From positions 1-64,000 of the forward strand of contig NZ_BACI01000100.1 in NCBI RefSeq assembly GCF_000225505.1: a stretch of 64,000 nucleotides of DNA, given 5' to 3'. Positions 53,133 to 64,000 of this stretch are shown in pieces (within the stretch, counting starts at the first letter, position 1; the number at the start of each line of letters is the position of its first letter). Source of the stretch: Gordonia alkanivorans NBRC 16433 (lineage in GTDB: Bacteria; Actinomycetota; Actinomycetes; Mycobacteriales; Mycobacteriaceae). Made by a program: the position numbers and the translations under genes. Under the pieces are notes generated by a model. That model saw only the letters and a list, made by a program, of their open reading frames with translations, did no database searches and had not been told where the DNA came from.

Positions 53133-56108
53133 ATGAGACTGCACCACATCCGGATTCGCGCGTTCGGCCCGTTCGCCGACGAGGTCACCGTCGACTTCGA
53201 CGAGCTCGGGGCAGACGGGCTGTTCCTCCTGCACGGCCAGACCGGTGCCGGCAAGACCACCGTGCTCGACGCGGTGGCGTTCGCCTTGTTCGGCCGGGTC
53301 CCCGGCGCTCGTGACACCAACCGCCGACTCCACTCGGATCATGCTGCGCCCGAGACGATTCCGCAGGTCGAACTCGAGGCCACCGTCGGTTCCCGCCGAT
53401 TGCGCATCACCCGATCGCCCGAGCACGAGCGCCCCAAGAAGCGCGGCGACGGGAAACGCAAGATCAACGCGTGTGCGTCGCTCGTCTGGGTGGACGGTTC
53501 GGGCCCTGACCTGACCCGCATCCCGGAGATCGGCGAGGCGGTCGTCCGCCTGCTCGGTATGAGCGCCGAGCAGTTCTTCCAGGTGGTCCTGTTGCCGCAG
53601 GGCGACTTCGCCCGGTTCCTCCGCGCGCACTCCGACGAGCGGGAGGAGCTGCTGGAGCGCCTCTTCGACACCGAGCGGTTCGGCGACCTCGAGGAATGGC
53701 TCCGCGATCGTGCCCGCGAGAGCGCGTCCTCCTTGGCCGAGCAGACCGGCACCCTGGACCGCATCGCCGGGCAGATCGTGGCGATCAGCGGCACGCAGGC
53801 GCCTGCCGAACCGGACTTCGACTGGGCCCAGGCATGTCTCGACACGGCCCGGCAGACCGCCGCGTCCGCGCTCGCCGAATCGACCGCCGCGCAGGCGGCC
53901 GTCGAACAGGCCGAAGCCGCCCACGAACACGGCAGGCGCGTCGACGATCTACGTCGCCGCGGTCTGCAGGCGCGCGACCGGCTCGCCCGCCTCACCGAGG
54001 GGGAGGTGACGCTGACGGCCGCCGAGCGGTCACGCCGGCTCGCCCTGCGCGCCGCACCCATCGCGCCCCTGGCCGACGACCACGAGCGCGTGGCCGCCGA
54101 CCTGGCCTCGGCGACGGCCGCGGCCGACCACGCACGTGACGCCCTCAGCGAACTCGCCGAGGGTGCGAAACTGTGCGAATCCGACTGCGACGATGCAGCT
54201 CTCGTCGCGGCCGTCGACCGATGGACCGAGGAATCTGGTCGCTGGGAACCGCTGGCGAAGCGTGTCGCCGAGCGGCCCCGGCTGGTCGCCGACATCGACG
54301 GACTCGAGAAGACGATCGCCGGCGCGGAGCAGCAGGCCGACGAAACCCGGACGTGGCTCGAGTCGGTACCGGCTCGCCGCGACGAGGCAGTCGCCGCACT
54401 CCGGGCGGCGGACGAACTACGTGTCCAGGCGCCGAAGCTGCACGCCGAACGCGACCACGCCCGCCGTGTTCTCCAGGCCTTCACCGACCGCGACGAGGTG
54501 CTCGCGCAGCTCGCCGACGCCGAACGGGACCTTCTCGACGCGCGGGAGCAGCACTCTGCCGCACGGGAACAGCAGCTCGACATCCGCGAACGACGCCTCA
54601 CCGGCATGGCCGTCGAACTCGCCGGTGCCCTCGTCGACGGGCACCCGTGCGCGGTTTGCGGCTCGGTCGGTCATCCCGCGCCGGCCACCGGCGACGCCGG
54701 CACCTCGGTGGGCGAGGCCCAGGAGAAGGAAGCCGCGGCCGCCGAAGAGCGTGCGAGCGCGATCAGGGCCATCGCCCAGTCCGCGGTCGCCGCACTGCAG
54801 GAGCGGCAGGCCAATCTCGATGCCGTCATCGCCGGCGCCGACCGCGCCGCCACCCGGGCAGGTCACGACCGCCTCGCCGCCGACCTCGCGGCTGCCGAGC
54901 GGGCGGCCGTCCGCACGCCGTCGCTGCAGGACGCGGTCGAACGCATCGACGCCGAGATCGCCGACCGGCGCCGGACCCTGGCCGATCACGAGACCGCGCA
55001 GGCGCGGCGTCGTGAACGCCTGACGACCCTGCGCGAGAAGCTGGGCGCCCTCGACGCCGAGGTCCACGAGGCGACCGGCGGGCGGATGGGGGTCGCGGAG
55101 CGTCGTCGCGAACTCGCCGAACTCTGCCGCCGCACAAGGACTCTGCGGGAGGCCCGGCGCGAGCTCGACCGGACCCGCCGACGGCAGGCCGAGATCGCCG
55201 AGCGGCTCACCGTCGCCTGTGCCGCCGCCGAATTCACCGGAGCGGACGAGGTCCGGTCGGCCGCCGCGTCGCCGGGTCAGATCCGACAGTGGGAGAAGCT
55301 CCTCGAAGAGGCGGCGGCGATACGCGCCGGCGCGGAGGAGACCCTCGCCGATCCCGACGTGTGCGCGGCGCTGGAGGCGCCCGAGGTCGATGTCGCCGGT
55401 CTGACGGCGGATCTGGTGGCCGCACGTGCCCGCCGCGACGATGCCGCCCGCGTGAATGCGGTGGCCGCGCAGCGCCGTACGGACCTCGAGGAGTACGTCG
55501 CCGGCTTCTGGGCCGCCCTCGACGCACTCGCACCGCTGAAGGCACGACACGAGGAGCTGCAGGGCCTCGCGGAACTGGTGAGCGGCCGCGGACAGAACTC
55601 CCGACGCATGTCGCTGCGGTCGTACGTGCTCGCCGCCCGGCTCGACGAGGTGCTCGTCGCCGCGTCCGGACGTCTCCGCGAGATGTCATCGGGCCGTTAT
55701 GAATTCGTCCACTCGGACGCCGCCGGTGTGCGCGGTCGCCGCGGCGGCCTGGGCATCGAGGTCCGCGACGAGTACACCGGCGTGCTGCGGGCCACCACGA
55801 CGCTGTCGGGTGGAGAGACGTTCTTCGCCTCGCTGGCCCTCGCGCTGGGTCTGGCCGATGTCGTCTCGGCCGAATCCGGCGGTCGCGTCCTCGACACGAT
55901 CTTCATCGACGAGGGTTTCGGCACCCTCGACCCCGAAGCCCTCGACCTCGTGATGGGCGTCCTCGACGACCTCCGCTCCGGCGGTCGCGTCGTCGGCGTC
56001 GTCAGTCACGTCGACGAGTTGCGGGCCCGGATTCCGGCGCAACTGCACGTCCTGCGCGGCGAACACGGCTCGACGCTGCGGGTGCAGAGTCCGCTCGGCG
56101 TGTCGTGA
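53133..56108 (+). CDS. sbcC: Exonuclease SbcC (Rad50-type ATPase)
   Basis: SbcC is the coiled-coil ATPase partner of SbcD. The 991-residue protein has Walker A GQTGAGKTT near residue 31-40, QVVLLPQGDFARFLRA, long helical arms rich in E, A and R, and a zinc-hook with the CxxC at C506 and C509 (HPCAVCGSVGHP), where two molecules join tip to tip. The second half ends with the signature LSGGE and Walker B IFIDEGFGTLD. Some double-stranded regions are very rich in alanine and arginine. The gene ends 56 bases before the tRNA-Arg. Confidence 0.95.
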   Translation: MRLHHIRIRAFGPFADEVTVDFDELGADGLFLLHGQTGAGKTTVLDAVAFALFGRVPGARDTNRRLHSDHAAPETIPQVELEATVGSRRLRITRSPEHERPKKRGDGKRKINACASLVWVDGSGPDLTRIPEIGEAVVRLLGMSAEQFFQVVLLPQGDFARFLRAHSDEREELLERLFDTERFGDLEEWLRDRARESASSLAEQTGTLDRIAGQIVAISGTQAPAEPDFDWAQACLDTARQTAASALAESTAAQAAVEQAEAAHEHGRRVDDLRRRGLQARDRLARLTEGEVTLTAAERSRRLALRAAPIAPLADDHERVAADLASATAAADHARDALSELAEGAKLCESDCDDAALVAAVDRWTEESGRWEPLAKRVAERPRLVADIDGLEKTIAGAEQQADETRTWLESVPARRDEAVAALRAADELRVQAPKLHAERDHARRVLQAFTDRDEVLAQLADAERDLLDAREQHSAAREQQLDIRERRLTGMAVELAGALVDGHPCAVCGSVGHPAPATGDAGTSVGEAQEKEAAAAEERASAIRAIAQSAVAALQERQANLDAVIAGADRAATRAGHDRLAADLAAAERAAVRTPSLQDAVERIDAEIADRRRTLADHETAQARRRERLTTLREKLGALDAEVHEATGGRMGVAERRRELAELCRRTRTLREARRELDRTRRRQAEIAERLTVACAAAEFTGADEVRSAAASPGQIRQWEKLLEEAAAIRAGAEETLADPDVCAALEAPEVDVAGLTADLVAARARRDDAARVNAVAAQRRTDLEEYVAGFWAALDALAPLKARHEELQGLAELVSGRGQNSRRMSLRSYVLAARLDEVLVAASGRLREMSSGRYEFVHSDAAGVRGRRGGLGIEVRDEYTGVLRATTTLSGGETFFASLALALGLADVVSAESGGRVLDTIFIDEGFGTLDPEALDLVMGVLDDLRSGGRVVGVVSHVDELRARIPAQLHVLRGEHGSTLRVQSPLGVS

Positions 56109-56117
56109 GCAGCCCGA

Positions 56118-56148
56118 TTGTGATGTGCCGGTGAGCGTGCGCTAGTCT
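56118..56148 (+). promoter_or_regulatory. Candidate promoter of tRNA-Arg
   Basis: TTGTGA at 56118-56123 and TAGTCT at 56143-56148 with a 19-base gap, 17 bases before the first base of the tRNA. Weak but suitably placed. Confidence 0.35.
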
Positions 56149-56164
56149 GGGTTCCGCCCGATGA

Positions 56165-56237
56165 GCCCCCGTAGCTCAGGGGATAGAGCGTCTGCCTCCG
56201 GAGCAGAAGGCCGCAGGTTCGAATCCTGCCGGGGGCA
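56165..56237 (+). tRNA. tRNA-Arg (anticodon CCG)
   Basis: Folds as a complete 73-base tRNA: acceptor GCCCCCG/CGGGGGC, D-arm GCTC/GAGC, anticodon arm TCTGC/GCAGA with the loop CTCCGGA (anticodon CCG at 56198-56200), and T-arm GCAGG/CCTGC with loop TTCGAAT. The discriminator base is A and no CCA is encoded. It reads CGG codons, which are frequent in this genome. No integrase or repeated 3' end nearby suggests element insertion. Confidence 0.96.
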
Positions 56238-56261
56238 CAGATACACAGAATCACCACTTTT

Positions 56262-56299
56262 GGAGAAACCCACCGCCCTTCGGGCCGGTGGGTTTCTCC
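56262..56299. terminator. Hairpin downstream of tRNA-Arg
   Basis: GGAGAAACCCACCG (56262-56275) pairs with CGGTGGGTTTCTCC (56286-56299) in a 14-pair stem, extended by CC-TTCG-GG after one mismatch, giving a stable UUCG-type loop. It lies between the tRNA and the convergent DUF305 gene and can serve both. Confidence 0.75.
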
Positions 56300-56325
56300 A
56301 TTTCTGGTGGGTTTGCGCTTCCGCG

Positions 56326-57111
56326 TCAGTTCATCGGCAGCGGCTGGGCATTGCGTTCGGCCAGCATCGCCTCGATGATCCCGATCTCCTTGTCCTGCGT
56401 GCGTTCCATCGCCGATGCGAGGTCGCGGACGTAGGGCTGCGAAACGTTGTCGGGATTCGCGGCGTACTCCATCATGTGGAGCCCGCCCTCGTGGTGGCGA
56501 AGCATCAGCTGCAGGAAGGTCGTGTCGACCTCCGGCCCGCGCATCGCGCGGAACCGCTCCATCTCGGCCGACGTCGCCATGCCCGGCATGGCCGGCTGCT
56601 CGACGTCGGCGGCCGGAGTGGCCCCGTGATCTCCGTGGCCCATGTCGCCGTGATCCATGTCGCCGTGGTCCCCGTGATCGTCACCGGTCGCCTCCGTCGA
56701 CGATCCATGGCCCATCCAGCCCATCGTCTCGCCGGGGTTGGTGACGGGCTGGCCCCACCGGGTCAGCCACGACTGCATCTGGCCGATCTCGTTGCTCTGC
56801 GCGGTGAGGATGTCGAAGGCCATGCTGCGGACCTGGGGATCGGTGCCGTGCTCGAGTTCGATCGCGGCCATCTCGACGCCCTGCTCATGGTGACGCGTCA
56901 TGTCCTGCGCGAAGCCGACCGCGGCCGAGTTCGCCGCGGGGGAGTCCTCGCCGGAGGAGTCGTCGGCCAGGCTCGCCTGGATCAGCAGGCCGAGGCCGAC
57001 GCCGACCAGGAGCAGCGCCACTGCGGCGAGTGCGAGAAGGGCAGGGCTCCGACGCGACGGGGCGGTCTCGGTACCCGCGGGTGTCGTCGTGCTCTCAGGT
57101 GTCTCGCTCAT
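56326..57111 (-). CDS. DUF305-family membrane-anchored metal-binding protein
   Basis: A 261-residue exported protein with one N-terminal membrane helix (about 22-45). The rest is a DUF305 (ferritin-like) domain: DMTRHHEQGVEMA and LMLRHHEGGLHMM are the two HH motifs. Between them is an insert at about 140-165 rich in His, Asp, Gly and Met in which DHG and MDHGD-like words repeat. DUF305 proteins (such as CopM) bind copper, and the insert suggests extra metal-binding sites. It follows the DUF3105 gene on the same strand by 17 bases, so the two are probably co-expressed. ATG at 57111. Confidence 0.85.
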   Translation of the reverse strand: MSETPESTTTPAGTETAPSRRSPALLALAAVALLLVGVGLGLLIQASLADDSSGEDSPAANSAAVGFAQDMTRHHEQGVEMAAIELEHGTDPQVRSMAFDILTAQSNEIGQMQSWLTRWGQPVTNPGETMGWMGHGSSTEATGDDHGDHGDMDHGDMGHGDHGATPAADVEQPAMPGMATSAEMERFRAMRGPEVDTTFLQLMLRHHEGGLHMMEYAANPDNVSQPYVRDLASAMERTQDKEIGIIEAMLAERNAQPLPMN

Positions 57112-57128
57112 GTTCGTTCCTCGCCTGA

Positions 57129-57953
57129 TCAGCCCGCGGGCATCGGGTTGTTGCCGCCGCCGCCCATGGGGACGGCGTCGGGGCCGGGCTCACCTTCGTC
57201 GGCCGGCGGGGGATTCGACGGATCGAAGCCCGGGATGGCGGTACAGGTGGCCTGGGTCTCCGGGTAGGCCGCGGTCTGCGGGTTCTCCGGGTAGACGCCG
57301 GGCATCATGTTGCGGCGCAGCGAGGTGATGAACTGATCGACCCGCGGGTCGTTCGCCGAGTCCAGCTTCAGCTGGTGGCCCCAGCTCTGCAGGGAGACCG
57401 GCTTGTCGAGGCCGGGGTACGGCGACAGGAACAGGTACTGCTCGCCGCGCACGAGTCGCTTGAGGTAGTCGATGTCTTCGGGCGAAGCCGTGTCGGGGTT
57501 GTAGGTGATCCAGACGGCGCCGTGCTCGAGGGCGTGGACGGCGTTCTCCGACCGCAGCGGGTTCGGATAGACGACGCCGGTACAGGTCGCCCAGATCTCG
57601 TCGTGCGGACCGCCGAACGGCGGCGACTGGTCGTAGGCGACGCGCTGCGACGCGTTCACATGCTTGCCCGCCTCGTAGTAGATCTTCGTCACACCGTCGA
57701 TGCCCTGCGACGGGTCCGGGGTCTGCGGCGACGGGACGAACCCTTCGGCCGACTGGACCGCGACGTCGTCCTTCTCGTTGGCGCGCTTCTCGTTGAGCTT
57801 GGGGAGCAGATAGATCGCGAGTCCGGCGACGAGGCCGATGACCACGACGACTGCGCCGATCAGCATCCAGTCGACCTGTCGGCCGGTCGCAGTGGGTACG
57901 GACCCGGACTTCTTACGAGCCTTGGGGACGTTGGCCCCTGGTTTGCGCGCCAT
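57129..57953 (-). CDS. DUF3105-family membrane protein
   Basis: A 274-residue protein with a basic cytoplasmic start ([13 protein letters not shown]), one membrane helix (about 29-50) and an outer domain matching DUF3105: [25 protein letters not shown], then [22 protein letters not shown] and SPYPGL. The HALEHG histidines and the two cysteines (CTG and CTA) may bind metal; the family is unstudied. GAGGAAAG precedes the ATG at 57953 by 7 bases. It is coupled with the DUF305 gene and divergent from argS. The pair looks like a small envelope or metal module (inference). Confidence 0.82.
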   Translation of the reverse strand: MARKPGANVPKARKKSGSVPTATGRQVDWMLIGAVVVVIGLVAGLAIYLLPKLNEKRANEKDDVAVQSAEGFVPSPQTPDPSQGIDGVTKIYYEAGKHVNASQRVAYDQSPPFGGPHDEIWATCTGVVYPNPLRSENAVHALEHGAVWITYNPDTASPEDIDYLKRLVRGEQYLFLSPYPGLDKPVSLQSWGHQLKLDSANDPRVDQFITSLRRNMMPGVYPENPQTAAYPETQATCTAIPGFDPSNPPPADEGEPGPDAVPMGGGGNNPMPAG

Positions 57954-58108
57954 TGACTTCTTTCCTCGTACGACGGGGGTCGCCGTGCGCGCGGGCGGTC
58001 GTACCCCCCGACGCGCGCTCGGCGCACACGAGTCTACTGGTGGACAGCACCCGCTCTGGGAGGGTGCGATTATCGACGAGCGGCCCTCGGCCAATAGGAT
58101 GGTGTCCC

Positions 58109-59761
58109 GTGACTCCCGCCGACCTGGCCGCGCTGCTGCGCGCCGTGACCCTGACCGTGGTCCGCGACCGCGGACTGGACGAGAACCTGGTGCCCGACTC
58201 CGTCGTCGTCGAGCGCCCCCGTCACGCTGACCACGGCGATTACTCCACCAACGTCGCCCTGCAGCTCGGCAAGCGACTCGGTGTGGCGCCCCGTGAGCTG
58301 GCCGGATGGCTCGCCGAGGCGTTCGCCGGCGACGAGGGCATCGCGAAGTCGGAGATCGCCGGTCCCGGCTTCGTCAACATCTGGCTCGGTGCGGCCGCCC
58401 AGAACACCGTCGTGAAGACCGTGCTCGAGCAGGGCGAGAGCTACGGCCGCGGCAAGGAGCTGGCCGGCTCGATCATCAACCTGGAGTTCGTCTCGGCCAA
58501 CCCGACCGGACCGATCCACCTCGGCGGCACCCGCTGGGCCGCCGTCGGTGACGCGCTCGGCCGTGTCCTGGCCGCTCGCGGCGCCGACGTGACGCGTGAG
58601 TACTACTTCAACGACCACGGCGCCCAGATCGACCGCTTCGCGCGGTCGCTGGAGGCCGCGGCGCTGGGCAACCCGACCCCGGAGGACGGATACGCCGGCG
58701 ACTACATCGCCGACATCGCCGCGCAGGTCGTCGCGAAGGTGCCCGATGTGCTGTCGCAGCCCGTGGCGGACCGGCTCGAGACCTTCCGCTCCATCGGTGT
58801 GGACCTCATGTTCGACCACATCAAGCAGAGCCTGCACGACTTCGGCACGGACTTCGACGTCTACACCCACGAGGACAAGATGTTCGCGACGGGCCTCGTC
58901 GACGAGTGCATCGAACAGCTCAAGGGCAACGGCAACCTGTACGAGAACGACGGTGCGTGGTGGCTGAAGTCCACCGACTTCGGTGACGACAAAGACCGTG
59001 TCGTCATCAAGAGCGACGGCAACGCCGCCTACATCGCCGGTGACATCGCCTACTACCGCGACAAGCGCAACCGCGGCTTCAACCTGTGCATCTACATGCT
59101 CGGTGCCGACCACCACGGTTACATCAGCCGCCTCAAGGCCGCCGCGGCCGCGCTCGGCGACGACCCGGCCACCGTCGAGGTCCTCATCGGGCAGATGGTG
59201 AACCTGGTCAAGGACGGCAAGCCGGTGCGCATGTCGAAGCGCGCGGGCACGGTCATCACCCTCGACGACCTCGTCGACGCCGTGGGTGTCGACGGTGCGC
59301 GGTATTCGCTGATCCGCTCGTCGGTGGACGTCAACATCGACATCGACCTGGACCTGCTGACCAAGCAGTCCAACGACAACCCGGTCTACTACGTGCAATA
59401 CGCACATGCCCGGATGTCGGCGCTGGCGCGCAACGCCGCCGTCCTGGGTGTGGTGTCCTCGCTCGATCACCTCGACCTGCTCGACGACCCCGCCGAGGGC
59501 GAATTGATTCGCACGATCGGCGATTTCGACGAGGTCGTCGCCACCGCGGCCACGCTGCGCGAGCCGCACCGCGTCTGCCGCTACCTCGAGGTCCTCGCCG
59601 GCACCTACCACCGCTTCTACGCGAAGTGCCGCGTCCTGCCCCAGGGCGACGAAGAGGTGGCCGACATCCACCGCGCGCGGCTCGCGCTGTGTGAGGCCAC
59701 CCGCCAGGTCCTGGCCAACGGCCTCGGACTGGTCGGCGTCAGCGCTCCGGAGCAGATGTGA
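58109..59761 (+). CDS. argS: Arginine-tRNA ligase, ArgS
   Basis: ArgS charges tRNA-Arg. The 550-residue class I enzyme has the HIGH box as HLGG in [14 protein letters not shown], the KMSKS box as RMSKRAGT, and the C-terminal anticodon-binding domain ([20 protein letters not shown]). The GTG at 58109 yields exactly the length of the mycobacterial enzyme. A tRNA-Arg gene lies 2 kb away, on the other side of the DUF genes. It heads an operon: the GTGA overlap with lysA couples them. As in mycobacteria (Rv1292-Rv1296) the order is argS-lysA-hom-thrC-thrB. Confidence 0.96.
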   Translation: MTPADLAALLRAVTLTVVRDRGLDENLVPDSVVVERPRHADHGDYSTNVALQLGKRLGVAPRELAGWLAEAFAGDEGIAKSEIAGPGFVNIWLGAAAQNTVVKTVLEQGESYGRGKELAGSIINLEFVSANPTGPIHLGGTRWAAVGDALGRVLAARGADVTREYYFNDHGAQIDRFARSLEAAALGNPTPEDGYAGDYIADIAAQVVAKVPDVLSQPVADRLETFRSIGVDLMFDHIKQSLHDFGTDFDVYTHEDKMFATGLVDECIEQLKGNGNLYENDGAWWLKSTDFGDDKDRVVIKSDGNAAYIAGDIAYYRDKRNRGFNLCIYMLGADHHGYISRLKAAAAALGDDPATVEVLIGQMVNLVKDGKPVRMSKRAGTVITLDDLVDAVGVDGARYSLIRSSVDVNIDIDLDLLTKQSNDNPVYYVQYAHARMSALARNAAVLGVVSSLDHLDLLDDPAEGELIRTIGDFDEVVATAATLREPHRVCRYLEVLAGTYHRFYAKCRVLPQGDEEVADIHRARLALCEATRQVLANGLGLVGVSAPEQM

Positions 59762-61179
59762 GCGCGCACCCGGCCGGCCCGCGGCACGCCGAACTGCTGG
59801 CCGCGCCGCATCTCGCGCAGCGTCCGAACGATCCGGCCGTCCTCGCCGCCCTCCCGCCCCAGGTGTGGCCGCGCAACGCCGCCCGCGACGAGTCGGGTGA
59901 GCTTCGTATCGCCGGAGTGCCGGTGAGCGAGCTGGCCGCCGAGTTCGGCACCCCGGCGTTCATCGTCGACGAGGCCGATTTCCGGTCCCGGTGCCGCGAC
60001 ATGATGGCGGCGTTCGGCCCCTTCGGCCGGGTGCACTACGCGTCGAAGGCCTTCCTGTGCAGCGAGGTGGCGCGCTGGGTGAACGAAGAGGGGCTCTCCC
60101 TCGACGTGTGCAGCGGCGGCGAACTGGCGATCGCGCTGCACGCCGGTTTCCCCGCGGAACGGATCGCGTTGCACGGCAACAACAAGAGCCCCGAGGAGCT
60201 GGCCGCGGCGGTTGACGCCGGGATCGGGCACGTGGTCCTCGACTCGATGATCGAGATCGACCGGCTCGACGCGATCTCCGGTGAGCGCGGCGTCGTCACC
60301 GACGTCCTCGTCCGCGTCACCGTCGGTGTGGAGGCGCACACCCACGAGTTCATCTCGACCGCCCACGAGGACCAGAAGTTCGGCTTCGCCCTCGCCGGCG
60401 GGGTCGCGATGCAAGCCATCCGGCGGGTCTTCGCGACCGACAACCTCCGCCTCGTCGGTCTGCACAGCCACATCGGTTCGCAGATCTTCGACATGGACGG
60501 TTTCGAGCTCGCCGCCCACCGCGTCCTCGGCCTGCTCCACGATGTCGTCGACGAGTTCGGCGTCGAGAAGACCTCGCAGATGTCCATCGTGGATCTCGGT
60601 GGGGGGCTGGGTATCTCGTACCTCGAGGAGGAGCGCCCGCTGCCGGTGCAGAAGGTTGCCGAGACCCTCGCTCACATCGTCCGCCGCGAATCCGAAGCCG
60701 TCGGACTGCCGATGCCGATCATCGCAATCGAGCCCGGCCGCGCGATCGCCGGACCCGGCACCGTCACGCTCTACCGCGTGGGCACCGTCAAGGACGTGGA
60801 ACTCGGCGGTGGTGCCACCCGCCGCTACATCTCCGTCGACGGCGGGATGAGCGACAACATCCGTACCGTCCTGTACCAGGCCGAATACGACGTCCGGCTG
60901 GTCTCGCGGGTGTCCGACGCACGTGCGGTCGTCTGCCGCGTCGTCGGGAAGCACTGCGAGAGCGGTGACATCGTGATCAAGGACTGCTGGCTGCCCGAGG
61001 ACCTGGGTCCCGGTGACCTGATCGCGGTCGCCGCCACCGGCGCCTACTGCTACTCGATGTCGAGCCGGTACAACATGACCATGCGGCCGCCGGTGGTGGC
61101 CGTGGCCGATGGGGCAGCACGCCTGATGCTGCGGCGCGAGACCATCGACGACTTCCTCAGCCTGGAGGTGGGCTCGTGA
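59758..61179 (+). CDS. lysA: Diaminopimelate decarboxylase, LysA
   Basis: LysA removes CO2 from meso-diaminopimelate to give lysine, with pyridoxal phosphate. The 473-residue fold type III enzyme binds the cofactor by the lysine in HYASKAF (about residue 97), with the motifs [27 protein letters not shown] and [12 protein letters not shown]. Joined to argS by GTGA and to hom by GTGA, so the four genes are one message. Confidence 0.96.
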   Translation: MSAHPAGPRHAELLAAPHLAQRPNDPAVLAALPPQVWPRNAARDESGELRIAGVPVSELAAEFGTPAFIVDEADFRSRCRDMMAAFGPFGRVHYASKAFLCSEVARWVNEEGLSLDVCSGGELAIALHAGFPAERIALHGNNKSPEELAAAVDAGIGHVVLDSMIEIDRLDAISGERGVVTDVLVRVTVGVEAHTHEFISTAHEDQKFGFALAGGVAMQAIRRVFATDNLRLVGLHSHIGSQIFDMDGFELAAHRVLGLLHDVVDEFGVEKTSQMSIVDLGGGLGISYLEEERPLPVQKVAETLAHIVRRESEAVGLPMPIIAIEPGRAIAGPGTVTLYRVGTVKDVELGGGATRRYISVDGGMSDNIRTVLYQAEYDVRLVSRVSDARAVVCRVVGKHCESGDIVIKDCWLPEDLGPGDLIAVAATGAYCYSMSSRYNMTMRPPVVAVADGAARLMLRRETIDDFLSLEVGS

Positions 61180-62511
61180 CCGGATCTGTCCAGAACGCAA
61201 GCGACACAAGCGAGGTGAATGCCGTGCGACCCATCGGGGTGGCGGTACTCGGGATGGGCAACGTCGGTGCCGAGGTGGTGCGCATCATCACCGACAATGC
61301 CGACGACCTGCGAGCGCGCGTGGGCGCACCGGTGGAGATCCGGGGCGTCGCGGTGCGAGATCTCAACCGGCCGCGCAAGATCGGCCAGGAACTGCTGACC
61401 GACGATCCCGCGTCGCTGATCGCACGCGACGACGTCGACATCGTCGTCGAACTCATGGGCGGCATCGACCCGGCCCGGGCGCTGATCCGTACCGCGCTCG
61501 AGAGCGGTAAGTCGGTCGTGACCGCCAACAAGGCGTTGCTGGCCGAGTACACCGGTGAGCTCGCGAGCGCGGCCGCCGACGCGAAGGTCGACCTGTACTT
61601 CGAGGCCGCGGTCGCCGGTGCAATCCCGGTCATCCGCCCGCTGATGCAGTCGCTCGCCGGCGACACCGTCGAGCGCGTCGCCGGAATCGTCAACGGCACC
61701 ACCAACTTCATCCTGTCGGCCATGGACGAGACCGGCGCCGACTACGCCGACACGCTCGCCGAGGCGGGCCGTCTCGGATATGCCGAGGCCGACCCGACAG
61801 CCGACGTCGAGGGTTACGACGCGGCGGCCAAGGCCGCGATCCTCGCGTCGATAGCCTTCCATTCGCGGGTCACCGCCGCCGACGTCCACCGCGAGGGGAT
61901 CTCCTCGGTCACCGCGGCCGACCTGCTCGCCGCGAAGAAGTTCGACTGCACGATCAAGCTGCTCTCGATCTGCGAGCGCGTTCGCGATGTCGACGGCTCC
62001 CAGCGGGTCTCGGCTCGCGTGTACCCGGCACTGATCCCGCTGACCCACCCGCTCGCCACCGTCAACGGGGCGTTCAACGCGGTGGTCGTCGAGGCCGAGA
62101 ACGCCGGTCGGCTCATGTTCTACGGCCAGGGCGCCGGTGGCTCGCCCACCGCGTCGGCCGTGCTCGGCGACATGGTGATGGCCGCGCGCAACCGTGTGCA
62201 CGGCGGACGCGGTCCGCTGGAGTCGACCTATGCGTCGCTGCCGATCGCCCCGATCGACGACGTGTTCACCCGCTACTACATCTCGATGCGCGTCGCCGAC
62301 CGCCCGGGCGTGCTCGCACAGGTCGCCGGCGAGTTCACCAAGCGTTCGGTGAGCATCGCCGCGGTGCGCCAGGAAGGCGCAGGCGACGACGCCCGCCTGA
62401 TCGTGGTGACCCATCGGGCCCCGGACCGCGCGCAGTCGGATTGCGTTGCGGCGCTAGAAGACATGGACGCCGTCATCAAGGTGTCGAGTGTGTTGCGATT
62501 GGAAGGTACCG

Positions 62512-62519
<8 letters not shown>
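61176..62519 (+). CDS. hom: Homoserine dehydrogenase, Hom
   Basis: Hom reduces aspartate semialdehyde to homoserine, the branch to threonine and methionine. The 447-residue enzyme has the NAD(P) loop GMGNVG near 26-31, the catalytic NGTTNFIL and [19 protein letters not shown] motifs, and a C-terminal ACT domain ([15 protein letters not shown]) through which threonine is expected to inhibit. Two starts are possible: the GTG at 61176 (in the overlap) or a GTG at 61224 by the conserved core; the first is chosen. The stop at 62519 overlaps thrC by 8 bases. Confidence 0.95.

Positions 62520-64000
<1,481 letters not shown>

Noticed and set aside
56165-56237. tRNA-Arg as an attachment site for a mobile element
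   Set aside because: No integrase, no direct repeat of the tRNA 3' end and ordinary genes on both sides.

Overview
The window is chromosomal DNA of a high-GC, mycolic-acid-bearing actinobacterium (order Mycobacteriales). It is most likely Gordonia or a near relative such as Rhodococcus; genus is inferred from gene content, not proven. Evidence for the order: arabinogalactan-linker genes (rmlD, wbbL, an LCP ligase), the trehalose-recycling transporter LpqY-SugABC, sigE-rseA-htrA-tatB in M. tuberculosis order, a 2-oxoglutarate decarboxylase (Kgd) with a fused acyltransferase domain, and many GTG starts. No insertion sequence, integrase, CRISPR array or rRNA was seen. One tRNA-Arg(CCG) is present.

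Layout. 1-393: 3' end of a sensor histidine kinase. 365-2835: gtrA-like gene divergent from purK-purE. 2832-4861: minus-strand genes for a dienelactone-hydrolase-like protein, a Ddn-like nitroreductase and a TIGR03089 protein, leading back to the LCP ligase (4849-7053). 7269-10283: rmlD, wbbL and a sugar-1-phosphate nucleotidylyltransferase. 10311-24780: the envelope-stress and trehalose block (O-methyltransferase, sigE, rseA, htrA, tatB, mrp, lytic transglycosylase, DUF1003, MgtE-like protein, GSP17M-like protein, lpqY-sugA-sugB-sugC). 24812-29884: small conserved modules (ParB-fold protein plus metallophosphoesterase, SUFU protein, methyltransferase-CDGSH pair convergent with a diiron-type oxidase, HhH-GPD protein). 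29973-39765: accessory metabolism, with two TetR-controlled divergons (hydrolase/SDR and Baeyer-Villiger monooxygenase/SDR), corA, marC, an orphan binding lipoprotein and a WS/DGAT-like protein. 39835-51884: kgd, a very large fused ABC exporter, EcsC-family protein and xi-class GST in one coupled run, then padR and an MFS exporter. 51932-56108: sbcD-sbcC. 56165-58094: tRNA-Arg, DUF305 and DUF3105 membrane proteins. 58109-64000: the operon argS-lysA-hom-thrC-thrB, cut by the window end.

How the genes fit together. Much of the window concerns the cell envelope: rhamnosyl linker synthesis and ligation, SigE stress control with its zinc anti-sigma factor and the HtrA protease, Tat export, peptidoglycan cleavage and trehalose uptake. 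A second theme is thiol, redox and efflux biology (GST, ABC and MFS exporters, CDGSH protein, diiron oxidase). The last 6 kb makes arginyl-tRNA and aspartate-family amino acids.

The least explained parts are the ParB/sulfiredoxin-fold plus metallophosphoesterase pair, the methyltransferase-CDGSH-diiron oxidase module, the histone-H1-like cytoplasmic tail of the LCP enzyme, and several strong unassigned operator palindromes. Domain calls were made by reading motifs. No database search was run, and comparisons with M. tuberculosis gene order are from memory.
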